DNA of 64,000 nt from Epiperipatus broadwayi (GCA_028023455.1 JAQFVV010000454.1:126001-190000); one strand, 5' to 3'; shown: positions 44,780 to 57,631, numbered from the stretch's first letter. The notes: generated from the sequence alone by a model not told the origin. Made by a program: numbers and translations.

Positions 44780-45840
44780 TAATATGTAAATGATGTGATA
44801 GTTGGATGCAATTTTGTCCTCTGTTAATAAAATAATCAAATCACTTCAAAAAATATACACTTCATTATATGCGAAGACTGCATTATTAAACAAATTGTTG
44901 TCTCCCAGGATTGCCTATTTGATGCCATTTATTAAGTTCACAAGTAAATTCATTCATAGTATCAACTCCCTATGTTCTTGCTCCCCATGGAAGGGCAAGT
45001 CTGTAGCAATTAGCCTCAGGAAAATTCAGACGCTCCAAATTAAATGGTCTGGGACTTCATTCACTGCAGGTGCTTCGGCTCCAGTGTTTGTTCAATTTAT
45101 ATAACAAATTATTTAACCTAATTCCACCAAATACACACTCTTTCTGTAGTTGTGCATTCTATGGTCACTCCACTGCCTGATACTAATAGCTGGCTTTCTG
45201 ATCTGCTTTCGGATATTTCAAGTATGAACCTTATACCGGACCAATCAAAACCCACAAAAATTCGTTACTGGGATGCATATTAGCTAATATATGAAAATAT
45301 TATACCTGCCACAGAAATTCTGAAGATTAAGAACTTTATTTTCTTAAAAAAATTCAAATGGTGAAACATGGAGCCAAAGTACTTCGATTTCTTATTAAAA
45401 GCCAACCTTGATGCCCTCTCCAAGGGAGCTTTCTGACAATGTATAGAGGTTATATCTCTATTGATTCCATATGCGCATTGTGTCATAGGGAGGATTATAC
45501 TACCGAGCATATTTTCATCAGATGCCTTGCACTTCAGAAATGTAGAACTATGATAAACTCAATTTACCAACAACAAAAAAAGAATCTTTGGTGACAATGT
45601 TGATTCAGGGAATCATCTGGAATATTTGCAGAGATAAGGAGTGCAACATTCTTGTTGTTTAGTATTTGGTTAGTGAGAGGTGTACTCTTGTTTGATTCTA
45701 ATAACATCAATGCACTGCAAATATTTGTCAAGAATATCAAAACAATAAAGGAAAGGGATAGTAGACTAGCTCCACTATTAATATACAAGACAACATGGGT
45801 AATAATTGACCTTGATAGGTTTAATTAACTAATTATTCAT
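44780..45840 (+). pseudogene. LINE ORF2 C-terminal part (thumb to zinc knuckle), broken
   Basis: The first open part (44802-45104) includes SINSLCSCSPWKGKSVAIS and ISLRKIQTLQIKWSG, the WKGK / LGGL-type region that follows the RT in many LINEs. After stops, SICALCHREDYTTEHIFIRC (from about 45466) is a C-x2-C ... H-x4-C knuckle of the zf-RVT type. Several stops and frame changes, so inactive. The catalytic RT is absent (5' truncation). Confidence 0.65.
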
Positions 45841-45879
45841 ATTGATGATTGATTCATCTGAATATTGCCTTTTTCCATT

Positions 45880-46160
45880 GATTTAATGATTTTGAATGTT
45901 TGAGCTGAGCAATTTTGCTTATAGTATGTGTTTTTATGTTTTCTCTCCTGTTTTATCCATATACTTGGATCATTTGATCAACTAATTGTTAATATTTACT
46001 ATTGTTTCATACATATATTACCTTGTTCTGTTAATTTAATAATTTTGAATGTTTAAGCTGAGCAATTTTGTTTATAGTATGTATTTTTTTAGTTTTATCT
46101 CCTGTTTTATCCATGCAATTGCATCGTTTGATCAATAAACCCATTTTGAAAAAAAAGTTT
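45880..46160 (+). repeat. LINE 3' UTR with two tandem repeats and poly-A
   Basis: GCTGAGCAATTTTGCTTATA at 45903 recurs as GCTGAGCAATTTTGTTTATA at 46058 (about 155-bp period). Ends GATCAATAAACCCATTTTG then an A run at 46149, marking the LINE 3' end. Confidence 0.7.
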
Positions 46161-46164
46161 GAAA

Positions 46165-46590
46165 TAATGTTTTGTTTTCTATATGTTCTAAATGCAATTG
46201 AAATTTATGAGGTTATAACAAAGATTATTATCATTGTTTTAATAATTTAAGTGTTAGATTGCTATTCATTGATTGATATTCATTTTAGTTCAGTTTATTA
46301 TTTTAATTTTGTTACAAATGATACTATAATTCAAGGGTATTATTAAATTAGGATTATTCTTCCTTAGTTTATTATGTTTATTCTGTTACAGATGGTGGTA
46401 CAATAATTAGACTATGACTCAGTATACAGCATGGCCCACATATTTATTTTGTTACAATTACTACCCAAGCCAATGGGACTATAACAGAGATTAGCATACA
46501 CACACATTTATTCTAGTACACATGGCTTCCAACTCTGTGGATCATTAAAGAAGAGCATACCTTCATATTTATTCAATATATATATATACA
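46165..46590. other. AT-rich stretch between two LINE copies
   Basis: Nothing recognised. Confidence 0.4.
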
Positions 46591-46599
46591 TATTGTAAA

Positions 46600-48780
46600 T
46601 TTATTAAGAAATTTATTAAATAAATTTAACACAGGAAGTGATCATCGATTAGTAAGGTGTAAGTTACGTGTTAATGTAAAACTAGAGAGACAAAAATTAT
46701 TAAGAAAAACAATATTTACAGTTGATATTCCTAATCTTCAGAAACATTCTAATGAATTTAAATTAGAACTTACAAATAGGTTTCAAGTGTTAGGAGATTT
46801 TGAACATGATTCAGATTTGAATGAAATTAATATGAAAATAACTGATACACTTTTAAAAACTGCAACAAAGATAGCTGGTAGAAAAAAGCAGCAATTGACT
46901 AATAAGATTTCTACTGAGACTAGAGAATTTATGAAGAAAAGAAGGAATAGGAAGACATACAAAAATGATGTATTAAAAAGACTTGAATATCTCGAATTTT
47001 GTAAAACGGTACGGAAAAGAGTTGAAAATGATATAAGAAAGTATAACTGTGAAATAGCAAGGAAAGCTGTAGAAGAAAATAAAAGTCTCAAGAATGTTAA
47101 ACAACATTTTGGTTTTGGTAGAAAATTTATATCTGCAATAAGAAAAAAAGATGGAATTATTACTAAAAAGAGAGATGACATCATGAAATTGGTAGAAGAT
47201 TTTTATCAAGAATTATATAGTAATAAAGAACAAGTACCTCCAATATCTATTACATCTTCCGAATTGCCCAGAATTTTAAATGAAGAAGTGAGACATGCAA
47301 TTAAATGTATGAAGAAAGGAAAGGCTCCAGGAAATGATGGAATTATAATTGATATATTAAAAGAAGCAGGTGAAGAAATAGAAACAATTTTAGCAAAGTT
47401 ATATACCAAATGTCTAAATGATAAAGATGTACCAGAAGATTGGAAGAATGCAGTAATAATATTAATATTTAAAAAAGGTGATAAGGAAGATATTAGAAAT
47501 TACAGACCTATCAGCCTTTTATCAGTTTTATATAAAATTTTTACCAAGATAATTACAACTCATCTACAGAGAACTTTGGATTTCCACCAACCAAGAGAAC
47601 AAGCTGGATTTAAAAGTGGTTTTAGTACAATAGATCATATCCAGGTATTGAGAGAAGTCATAGAGAGGACAAATGAATATGAGTTGTCATTATGTTTTGG
47701 ATTTGTAGATTATGAAAAGGCATTCGATTCTATACACATTTTTTCAGTGATTAAAGCATTGGATCATCAAGGTATAGATCCAGGATATTGTCATATTTTA
47801 AAGAATATTTATAAAAATGCAACAGCAACAATTAGATTACATAATGATACTGGAAAAATCAACATTGAGAAAGGTGTAAGACAAGATGACTCCATATCTC
47901 CAATACTTTTTACAGCAGTGTTGCAAGAAGTATTTTGTGGATTAAAATGGGAAACTAAAGGAATGAAAGTAAATGGAGAGTATTTAAGTCATTTAGATTT
48001 TGCAGATGATGTTGTTGTTTTTGCAAATAATGCTTCAGAGCTGCAGGAAATGTTGCAGGAGTTAGCAGATGAAAGTAGAAAAGTAGGACTAAAGATAAAT
48101 GTTAAAAAGACTAAAGTAATGTTTAATCGATTTGCTCAAAATATGAAAATAAAGATTGATTATGAAGAATTAGAAGAAGTTAACAGTTACAAATACCTTG
48201 GTCAGATTATTAATACAGATGGAAACATAATGGAGGAAATTAATCATAGAATTAAACTTGGTTGGAGTGCTTTTGGTAGAAATAACTTGATACTAAAAGG
48301 AAATATGCCTATGTGTTTGAAAAGGATGGTTTTTAACAAATGTGTTTTACCAGTTCTTACTTATGGATCTGAGACTTGGACACTTAATAGAAGAGCAATA
48401 CAGAGACTTCAGACCACTCAAAGGAGTATGGAAAGATGTATGTTGGGAATAACAAGAAGGGATCGAAAACGCAATGTATGGGTGAGACAACAAACAGGTG
48501 TTACTGACCTTATTGAAAAAATTAAAAGATTGAAATGGAGTTGGGCTGGACATATTGCTAGAAGAGATGATAATAGATGGACAATTGAAATTTTAAACTG
48601 GATTCCAAGAGATTATAAAAGACCCAGAAAGAGACCACATGTGAGATGGATGGATGAAATAAGAAAATGTGCAGGGGTATTGTGGGGAAGAGAAGCTAAA
48701 GATCGGAGAAGATGGATTAAACTTGGAGAGACCTTCATCCTGCAGTGGATTGATAATGGTTGATGATGATGATGATGATA
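46600..48780 (+). mobile_element. RTE-clade LINE copy 1, 5' truncated, RT open
   Basis: Begins just inside the end of the endonuclease domain, after an AT tract and TTATT repeats, and ends in TGATGATGATGATGATA. RTE elements typically end in short tandem repeats rather than poly-A. Best-preserved autonomous-type element in the window. Confidence 0.92.
46616..48763 (+). CDS. RTE-clade endonuclease tail and reverse transcriptase, 5' truncated
   Basis: The frame is open from 46616; no true ATG start is expected because the copy is truncated. It starts with NTGSDHRLVRCKLRVNVK, the SDH end of the APE-type endonuclease. Then GKAPGNDGIIIDILK, DWKNAVIILIFKKGD, NYRPISLLSVL, FGFVDYEKAFDSI (motif A, Asp at 47708-47710), GVRQDDSISPILF (motif B, Asp at 47885-47887 where RTs normally have Gly), LDFADDVVVFAN (motif C, FADD at 47999-48010), KVGLKINVKKTK and YKYLGQIINTDGN. 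The C-terminal domain has WSWAGHIARRDDNRWTIEIL and RPHVRWMDEIRKCAG, ending at TGA 48761-48763. RTE ORFs are usually about 1000 residues; roughly the first third is missing. The altered motif B may reduce activity. Confidence 0.92.
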   Translation, partial: LNKFNTGSDHRLVRCKLRVNVKLERQKLLRKTIFTVDIPNLQKHSNEFKLELTNRFQVLGDFEHDSDLNEINMKITDTLLKTATKIAGRKKQQLTNKISTETREFMKKRRNRKTYKNDVLKRLEYLEFCKTVRKRVENDIRKYNCEIARKAVEENKSLKNVKQHFGFGRKFISAIRKKDGIITKKRDDIMKLVEDFYQELYSNKEQVPPISITSSELPRILNEEVRHAIKCMKKGKAPGNDGIIIDILKEAGEEIETILAKLYTKCLNDKDVPEDWKNAVIILIFKKGDKEDIRNYRPISLLSVLYKIFTKIITTHLQRTLDFHQPREQAGFKSGFSTIDHIQVLREVIERTNEYELSLCFGFVDYEKAFDSIHIFSVIKALDHQGIDPGYCHILKNIYKNATATIRLHNDTGKINIEKGVRQDDSISPILFTAVLQEVFCGLKWETKGMKVNGEYLSHLDFADDVVVFANNASELQEMLQELADESRKVGLKINVKKTKVMFNRFAQNMKIKIDYEELEEVNSYKYLGQIINTDGNIMEEINHRIKLGWSAFGRNNLILKGNMPMCLKRMVFNKCVLPVLTYGSETWTLNRRAIQRLQTTQRSMERCMLGITRRDRKRNVWVRQQTGVTDLIEKIKRLKWSWAGHIARRDDNRWTIEILNWIPRDYKRPRKRPHVRWMDEIRKCAGVLWGREAKDRRRWIKLGETFILQWIDNG

Positions 48781-48868
48781 TATATTGTAATAACAATAAA
48801 ATAATACATATAATAGTAATAAACTATTATATAATAGTAATAAACTATTATAAACAGACTTTCAATTT

Positions 48869-48909
48869 GCAGAAGTACTTTTGGTTAATTTCTTAACTGC
48901 CTCTACTGC
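48869..48909 (-). ncRNA. Decayed hammerhead in P2 left terminal repeat
   Basis: Stem I GCAG/CUGC, core UAGAGGC (degenerate), stem II GUUAA/UUAAC with GAAA tetraloop, AAAA for GAAA, GUAC palindrome, UU. Read in register with P1 and P3. Confidence 0.45.
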
Positions 48910-49156
48910 CGTTAAATTCAAATAACAAAATGGAAGTAAACGTCATCAATTCAAATACCATGAATTCCCAATTTTAATCTTAGTAGTTTGTCTATTAATT
49001 AAATTCATTTTATTTCTATTTATAAAAATTACCTCCTTAATTTTTCTTTTATTATGTTTTCTGTCTTTGTAAAGAATCTTTACACTTTCAATATCAAACT
49101 TAAATTTATATTTACTTGTCTCTTTAATGATTGAAGAAAACTGAAGCAGTTATTAA

Positions 49157-49386
<230 letters not shown>

Positions 49387-49587
49387 GCCTATACAACAAT
49401 TCATGCTCCCCTAATCTTTTTTCAACAGTGCATGAGAAACCATAATAAAAGAAAAATTAAGGAGGCAATTTTTATAGATAGGAATAAAATAAATGTAATT
49501 AATAGACAAGCTGCTGACATTAAAATTCAGAATTTATGGGATTTGAGTTGGTGATGTTTGCTTCCATTTTGTTATTTGAATTTAACA

Positions 49588-49628
49588 GTAGTAGAGGCAG
49601 TTAAGAAATTAACCTAAAGTACTTCTGT
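49588..49628 (+). ncRNA. Decayed hammerhead in P2 right terminal repeat
   Basis: Stem I GUAG/CUGU, core UAGAGGC, stem II GUUAA/UUAAC, UAAA for GAAA, GUAC palindrome, UU. Confidence 0.45.
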
Positions 49629-49749
49629 GGATTGAAAGTCTGTTTATAATAGTTTATTACCATTATATTTATTATTTTATTGTTATTACAGTAGGTTTTT
49701 AATTAATGGACATTTTGTTTGTATTATATATATATATATATATATAAAC

Positions 49750-51325
49750 TATGAGGTTTATATAAAAGTTGGAAAGTGTTTAAATTAAAAATTAAAAACA
49801 ATTGTTTAAAAAAATTCATTTAAAATATAATTAATAGAGAATGATAATTCATATTAGCTATGGATAACTAACATGGTCAATACATGATGTGTGTATGTAT
49901 TATAATGAATAAATAATTATATATTAAGAAATATACACATCAATATTAAAATATTGTATATAAAATTAATATTTTTGTTAGTATGTAGAATAAATAATAA
50001 AAAATATGTTTGTTATTCTAGATTATTATTTATTTATTATTACAATTTGTAAAAAAAAAAAAATTGTATTATTTTTTTTAATGAAAAATTAGTTGATTTG
50101 TAAGCACACTAGACATAAGGTGAGATAAATCATAAAATTAGTTGAAATTATTACCTGTTTGGTAAAAGAGCTCAGTTTTGGATAAAAATAGAGTAAGAAG
50201 AATACATTGAAATGAATAACACGTATTTAAAATCTCCTGTTTTTTAAAACTCACCTGTGTTATTACCATACATTTTAGTGATCAGAAATCAAAAATCATA
50301 AATTGTTAAATGAATAAGTTAGAGTCCTCTCATTTTCCATAACATTCCCTAGGTAATTGCACGAAGGAGTTATCAGTAAATAATTAAATTGCACAAAAAA
50401 TATCTCTTTTCAAAATTAATAGAGTGGTTTAGTGAAATAGGAATTATTCAATCCAACTCTCTCTTCAAAATTAAAAATTCAACATGGATTATGTATTGTG
50501 TAATGTAAATTTTTCACTTCAAAATTAATGAATATTTCATAAGTTAGAATATTTTGATCAACAAGAGAGCAAAAAGGGTAAAAAATATTGTAAAATAAAA
50601 CAGTCGGATATTGAAAGGTAATATTTATTAACAATAATTCCCTCGATCATTATTTTATCAACTTCGAGATTACTGTTTGGTCCAAAGAAACAAATATGTA
50701 AGACCAATTAACAATTTTTGTTCAGAATCACATTATCCATGACAAATATAAAAAGAGTAATATTATTGTTTTTAATCTATAAAAAAATAATTTCCTAATG
50801 CATTCTTTGTAACGTAATTTTAATAACACTTGTATTTAGTAAATATTAATAGTAGAAAAATATTAATTAATGCTTTATATGCATACATAAATTAATTATA
50901 AATGTGAATGTTTTGGTTAAGTTATTTTTTATTAATATGACAAACATATAAAACCTTTACTCAAAAACATGATTATAAGCATTGACTTTTGATATACTTT
51001 AAAAAGGTACAACTGGAAGCAGAGTAGATATATATATATTTTAACATTATCCTGGGAAGAGTTAGATACGGTCAACTCTTAATAAGATATACTTTTGTAC
51101 TGTTTCACAAATATAATACCCAGCTCAAAAACACAATCTAACTTGTAAATGACAGCTATGTTAAATTATTTCAATTATCATATAAAAATAATTACTAATA
51201 AAAGGGTTTGAAATGCTATTTTATATTATTCCTTCAATTTGATTATTTAAAATACATAAAATATTCCTGTTTAAATTGTAAAATTATTATTGAAAGTAAA
51301 TAAAGAATTTATATATATGATAAAC
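49750..51325. other. AT-rich stretch without recognised feature
   Basis: Nothing assigned beyond short AT and A runs. Confidence 0.45.
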
Positions 51326-51470
51326 AAGTTATAAATGTCGTAACTTGCTATAGCTAGCATTTTATGATCACTAAATGAAGCTTTACCAATAGCTCACTAT
51401 CAACCTTTGTTTACATAAACGCGGAGAGAGATAGAATTGAATATCTCTTTCAAATTGTTTCCAAACTTTA

Positions 51471-51503
51471 AACAATGGTTTCGAGCTAGTTGGCTCATGT
51501 CAG
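51471..51503 (-). ncRNA. Hammerhead-like relic (family E, left arm)
   Basis: CUGACAU then perfect stem II GAGC/GCUC, GAAA and CCAUUGU; stem I lost at the palindrome centre. Same layout as family D. Confidence 0.42.
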
Positions 51504-51511
51504 TCCCTTTA

Positions 51512-51550
51512 TTGACATGATCCAACTAGCTCGAAACCATTGTTTAAAGG
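51512..51550 (+). ncRNA. Hammerhead-like relic (family E, right arm)
   Basis: UUGACAU, stem II GA(U)C/GCUC with one mismatch, GAAA, CCAUUGU; predicted inactive. Confidence 0.4.
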
Positions 51551-51664
51551 TTGGAGACAATTTGAAAGATATATTGAATTCTATCTCTCTCCACGCATTT
51601 ATGTAAACAAAGCTTGATAGTGGTCTATTGGTAAAGATGCTTCTAATGATTATACATATATTGT

Positions 51665-54600
51665 GCCCTTTTCTATAGGTCAGTAATAGTTTATAACAGT
51701 CAATTACTAAAAAATTTAAATTTTAGAATATGTTCTTTTAATATATTAATTATAGTTTGTCAATTATATCTGTAAAGTACAATTTGAGGCTAAAGCAAGT
51801 ATGTAGTATATAAAATTATAGCAAATTATTTAAAAATAGTTAAGTAAAGTTTAAAATATTGTTTCATATGGTTGTAAAAGCTGACCATATTAAATAACAC
51901 AGCTATAAATAATTAAAAGTACATTTAATAAGCTCAATTTTAATAGTCTTAAACGTATAGATAAATAAATGTTATACAGTATTTGAATTTGTAATCATAT
52001 TTAATAATCAAAATTAATATAATATATTTTAAAAATAAACTTTATGATGGTGAAAATTATATCTAGTTCTATATTTTTAAAATTATTCTTCCAAATTTTT
52101 TATAATTATTTTATATAATATAATAAGTGTATCAATTTTATAAAAACTGGGCAGAGAAATAGATTAAAAATCGTCTGTCAAAGTTATTAATCATGTGACT
52201 TTTAATGTATACTTTCACACACACGCTTGTTAGAATTTAATAACAAAGTTTGTGTATTATAGTGATTATTATCATAGAAGTGAATATTAAAATATTAAAA
52301 AATGTTAATTCTAAATGCTTAAATGATGTAATAAAGATGAATACATTCATAATATAAAAATTAAATATTTTATTTAAATAAAAATAGATAAATTGAATAT
52401 TAAGAAATGGAATAAGTTATTAAAAGTTATTTTAAAAGTTATTTTAAAAGATTAAATAGTTTTAATAAAATAATAATTTATTTAAAAGTAATATTTTAAA
52501 TAATATTTTAAGTTCATTACGTCATAATTTCTAATTTTGAAATTCAATTCTGCTACAAACTGAAAATATGTAAATTTGTTCTCAAGCTAAAGTAAGAATT
52601 AACCAATAGGAATAGGTATTCTTACAGACTATAAATATCATCGTAACTAAGTTATCGGGGGAGATTAATAATGTATTGAAACCGGAGAAAGGTAAATTAT
52701 AACTATCAAAAAGATAGTATTTTTAAAATTTTTATTTTTATCAATTTTTTTTGGTACTTTCTTATCGTTTTATTTGCAAAAAACTAATTGATAAGTTTTA
52801 AAAGTATTTTTTGCAAAAGAGAGTTTTAAAATATAATAATTTAGAAACTTCGTGGAAATGATTTTCTAATTTTTTAAAGTACTTACTAGTCGTATTTTAT
52901 CTAAAAGTTTAACCTAAACTTCACAATAAAAATGGATATACTGTGGAATAAAATGGATAGAAGTTGTAATACTGTAAAAATGTTTGAAATATTTATTGAT
53001 ACAGCTTTATTAATATTTCACCGAAGAACTGTTTTGGTACATAAAAAACCACAGCTCGGACATCATACGGAGTCTAATAAAAAAATTGGAGACACATTAT
53101 TATTTATAAGCCTATCCAAGATTTATTTTTTAAATAGTAATAAGACAATTGTATATTGCATGAATTATTTTATATAATATTATATCAAAAGGAGTAAAAT
53201 GTTATATCCTTTCTGAAGGTAACATTTTTTTTTTTTTTTAAAGTGATATATAAAAATACCAAACGAAAGTTTAAATGTATTAAGAAGGAAACTTATATAA
53301 AAAAGTGAACATATAGTTGAATAAAAGATGGATCCATAAAAATACAAATAGTACTTAAAAGTTTATCGGATAACTAAAGCTAAATTAGATGGAATATGCA
53401 TGAATACGCCGGCAGAGAAAATACTTAAAAAAAAACTTCACGGGATTAATTAATATTATGATTTAATAATTATCGTCCTAAATACTAAAACCAAGGATTA
53501 TTTTCTATAAATTTTACTAAATGGATTAATAATTATTTTTATTTTAAACTTTAACATGCTTGGATGAGAACATTTTAAAAACTCTAGAGAAAATAATAAA
53601 CATTTTGGACTTATCAGGAACTATCATCAAGAAAATATGTAATTATAGTTTTGATTCCTTTTATTTTGTTAACCTAGTTAAATCTAAATTTTTATATAAG
53701 ATTAGGAAAAACATAAAAACATTAATTTATTAATATTAAAATTTTATAATATAACAATCTAATAATTTAGCTAAAAATATTTTAATATAAAGTGTATGGG
53801 TGTGAATTATTTTTTTTATATCTGCAATGCTCAAAAGGAAGCCTACTGAACACGATGATTAGATAAAGGTTATTGGTAATAATAATAACTATTGATAATT
53901 TATAATGTATATTTTTTTTGTTTTCTTTAGATCATCCATAAATTGGAAGAATGAAGTGTAAAAGTTTTTTTTACTTATATGTACCGCATTTCATACAACA
54001 TTTTAAAAAACATTATGAGATAGGATTGATTTGAAAATATGCATACGATGATTTTTTTTTATATTAGTGATATAATCCAACATATAACAAATAGTTATGT
54101 GATTCTTTTAAAATTTTAATGTTATGGGATATTCAAATCTTGTCTAAGTAGATTGTATATGATTAGACATATAGAATAATGAAGTAAGCAGACTTTTCTT
54201 GTGGAACAGCTAGATTGTTTAACTATTAATGAATTTTATTTATTGTTTTGTAAATGCAGATAGTTATTTATCGATGTAAGATGTGGAAAATCTTGAGAAA
54301 TAATGTTGCGATAGTGGCTTGGAAGTACTTAGTGAACAGGAAACCAAGATGATGTTTTAAGAAATAGGATGTTATAAGGAATGGAAATAATATTTAGTCT
54401 TTATGTGAATATCAGCATAGTTAACAAAGCCCTATGACTGATACACATTTTATTTGGACAGTGTTTATATTTCTTTAAATATTTGATGTTCTAATAAACT
54501 GAAGAAATAGCTTTAACATCATCCCTGTACTAGAGGATATTAGGCAGGTAAATGTCATACCTCTTTGCACTGTACCATGATTTTGAGATATGTTAAGAGT

Positions 54601-56190
54601 AATACTCTAGCTTTCTTCCTTAATCCTATGCATCTGTTTTCGCTATCTTTATTTCATGTAACTGCATCGTTTAGTAAGATATGTTTAAGAGAAATGATAA
54701 ATAATTTAGAACTTAGGTTATGCTATCGTTTTGTATAAGATTGGTTTATTTGCTTAGAAGGAATAGGATGTTATAACTTAAAATTGAAGATCCAAAGTAT
54801 CCTAAGGAAAGAAAAGAATCATAGAATATATTTTGAATTTTATTTTGGAAATGAAATATAAACTTTTTAAAATAGGGTATCTAAACAAAGATATTTTCTT
54901 AAAGTGATAATAATTTTAAATGCTTTAGTATTATTTTTTTTTAAGAGAAAAATATGTATTGCATATTTTTAAAATACAATAGTACAAAGTAAATTATATA
55001 AACAATATGCATAGTATATTTTTTGTTTATTGATTAACAGAAATATATTGATGATTACACTTATATCATACTAAAGTAAGGCTTAAAGAAGAATATATTA
55101 TGATTAGTAAACATTGTGTGATAAATACTAAAATCTAGTACTGAATTTTTGGATAATATTTTGTGTAACATCTTTGACTTTGCAAGATGAAATTTTTTTA
55201 ATATCTTGAGAAATCCATACTCATTATAAAATTTTGTTTTCTATAGAATGTTTTCTAAGTATGAATTTTTTTTAAAATAAGATAGTTTAATAATATTAAG
55301 GATAAAATGCTGTTGCTAATAAAGTAGATAAATATATTTGTAATAGTTTGACCGTAACGAGAAACCCAATAGTAACATTTTTTTAAAATTTTGTCCTAAA
55401 TCTAAATAAAGATATAATTGAAATATAAATTATTTTTTTTATAACCCGGTAGATCAAACTGTAAAGTAAAAAGGTTAAGGATATCCACTGTAAATAGTGT
55501 AAATAAATTGTTTATTTATTTGTTGTTAATAATAAACTTTGTTAAATTTTGTTATTTCAAAAATTCTGTGTCCGAGTTATTTATTTCTCCACATCGCTGC
55601 ATGAAAACACGATATATGCATAATAATTGAAACAAATATATAATTTTGCACAAAAAGATAAATAGAGAATTATTTAAAAATTTTAAATATTTTATTGGTA
55701 TTCATTATAATTAAATAATCATAATCTTACATTATTGTATTGGTCATAAATCAGTTATCACAATATTATATTAAATTATATGCTATCAGTTGCCACACAT
55801 ATTTTGTTTGTCAGATTATTAATATGCTACCACGTATTTATTATATCATTACATGAAGATATAAGATCATATTATATTATTTCATTATTTTATTATGGTA
55901 ATAAAATTATAGTAAAAAGAAAAGATATACAGAATTAGTTAAACAATGAAGAATATGATTACTGTTATTTATTATTATTAGTTTCAGTGTAGTAGATTAT
56001 GACATAAAATCCCTTCTCATATTTTACTACCGTATTTTTAAATTAACTTAGAATAAACTTTATGAACCTGAGATTATTTTATTGAGCTAGATTATTACAA
56101 ATAGAAGATTAAGACTTAATTATTAGTTTAATCTTAGTGAGCAGAAGTTATTAAAGTCGTAAGAATACTATGAGTTTGTTATTTGCAATA
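51665..56190. other. Long AT-rich stretch without assignable gene
   Basis: An 81-codon frame at 52932-53177 (MDILWNKMDRSCNTVK start) follows CCAAT-like (52600) and TATA-like (52630) strings, but no family or splice structure supports it. AATAAA at about 55531 is followed by a less AT-rich TGTGTCCGAGTTATTTATTT segment. No element of the families above lies here, which makes it the longest repeat-poor interval of the window. Confidence 0.4.
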
Positions 56191-56195
56191 GTAAT

Positions 56196-56290
56196 AAAAG
56201 GGGGGATAGTGTTCTTATGCCATTGAGGTAGTATCCTGTGGGATATTGGCTCAATGTAATCTATATTGTCACCTGTATTTTCACTTCAAG
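56196..56290 (+). other. Purine tract followed by GC-richer segment (possible LTR edge)
   Basis: AATAAAAGGGGGGATAG looks like a polypurine tract, followed by TGTTCTTATGCC, a possible LTR start. No second copy of that start was found in the window. Confidence 0.2.
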
Positions 56291-57036
56291 TCTCATGAAA
56301 ATATTAAATATTTATTTAATTTATTTTTATAAACTGAACCTTATTCGTATTTTAAATTTGAGCTAGTGAAATATTTTAATTTTAATGCTGAATATTTTAG
56401 TTATTAATTATTAACTGAGATAGAACCCATTTTATTTTATATCATATACTATTCTGAAGTGAAGATGCATGAGATGAAGGTTAGAATATATATATATATA
56501 TATATATTTATTTATTGTACTTATTATTTTTATTTAGTGTATTAATTGTAATAATCATAATATATATTTTGTATAATAAAATTATTATTATCATTTATCT
56601 TTATGTTCTTGATCTCTAAATTTATTTAGTTCTCCATTTTATTTTGGAGTTAATGCAAGATCTGTCAATGATAGGTATTGCATTTGGGTTTTTTATATCT
56701 ATTCATTGTATTACTCTTATTTTAATATTATAATATAAAGATTTAAAGTGTTCATATCTTGCACATGCACACACTAGAGGCCATAAGATCACTACAACTG
56801 GATTATTAAGTGGTATCCACCTGGTTGTACAGAAAATATCTAGCTTGCATGGTACTCATCCTAATCATTATCAATTATAAATGTTTGCAGGTTAAAATAT
56901 AAAAGATTTTGATGCCCCATTTCATTTCCATGCTTTTATATATTTATTCCATTACAGTTTTTAGTTTCCTCAATTCGTGAGGCCTGATGATAATTTTGTG
57001 CCCTGAGAATAGTTATCTTTTATTTATGTAATCCAT

Positions 57037-57042
<6 letters not shown>

Positions 57043-57072
<30 letters not shown>
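57043..57072. repeat. AT microsatellite before the family C foldback
   Basis: Pure AT dinucleotide; the family C inverted end follows immediately. Confidence 0.9.
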
Positions 57073-57078
<6 letters not shown>

Positions 57079-57123
57079 GAGCTTGCAAATAAGCTCTCTA
57101 GCAAGCTTTGCAGAATATCCTCA

Positions 57124-57163
57124 ACCCCAGACCAGTTTCGGCTACTGGCTTCTTCAGTGAAGT
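57124..57163 (-). ncRNA. Type I hammerhead (family C, left arm), canonical core
   Basis: Stem I ACUUCA/UGGGGU (6 pairs with wobbles), CUGAAGA (N7 is A), stem II GC/GC with 5-base loop, GAAA, CUGG, UC. Confidence 0.83.
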
Positions 57164-57479
57164 GCTAGGATATTCAAGAATTCGATTAAAATTACCAGGC
57201 CAAGCCCAGCACTTAATTATTAAGTAGAAATGCTGAAATTTTCAGACATTCATATGTCTTCCAATCCAGCTATCTAACTTAAATAGCCATATGGGACTGA
57301 ACTAAGTTTAGATACACCATATATTAATAGTCTTAGCAATATGGCTATTTAAGTTAGATATCTGGATTGGAAGACATATGCAGGTCTGAAAATTTCAGAT
57401 TTTCTACTTAATAGTTATCCATTAGATAAAGTGCTGGGCTTGGCCTGGTATTTTTAATCCAATGCTTGAATATCCTAGC

Positions 57480-57519
57480 ACCTCACCGAGGAAGCCAGTA
57501 GCAGAAACCGGTCTGGGAT
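57480..57519 (+). ncRNA. Hammerhead (family C, right arm), U4 to C
   Basis: ACCUCA, CCGAGGA, stem II as in the left arm, GAAA, perfect palindrome CCGG (ACCGGU with flanks), UC. Confidence 0.75.
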
Positions 57520-57630
57520 TGGGGATATTCTGCAAAGCTTTGTTAAGAGCTTATTTGCAAACTCATTATATAACATTTGTAATGCAAGCTTGTTAAATTA
57601 GGTCATGTGACATCTGACTTGAATTCTTTG

Positions 57631-57631
<1 letters not shown>

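Larger units (their letters stand above)
51330..51660. mobile_element. Family E foldback
   Basis: Two inverted arms (51365-51505, 51512-51655) symmetric about 51508: GGAGAGAGATAGAATTGAAT matches its inverse at 51570-51594. The arm ends are related to family D (GTAACTTGCTATAGCTAG; TTGTTTACATAAACG resembles the 4.85 kb text). Confidence 0.8.
57073..57570. mobile_element. Family C foldback, about 500 bp
   Basis: Outer inverted ends TATAATGAGCTTGCAAATAA and its inverse at 57547-57568; arms symmetric about 57340. Each arm holds a hammerhead. No coding capacity. Confidence 0.85.

Noticed and set aside
52932-53177. 81-codon ORF with CCAAT- and TATA-like strings upstream
   Set aside because: No recognisable domain, and CCAAT/TATA strings are frequent by chance in such AT-rich DNA.
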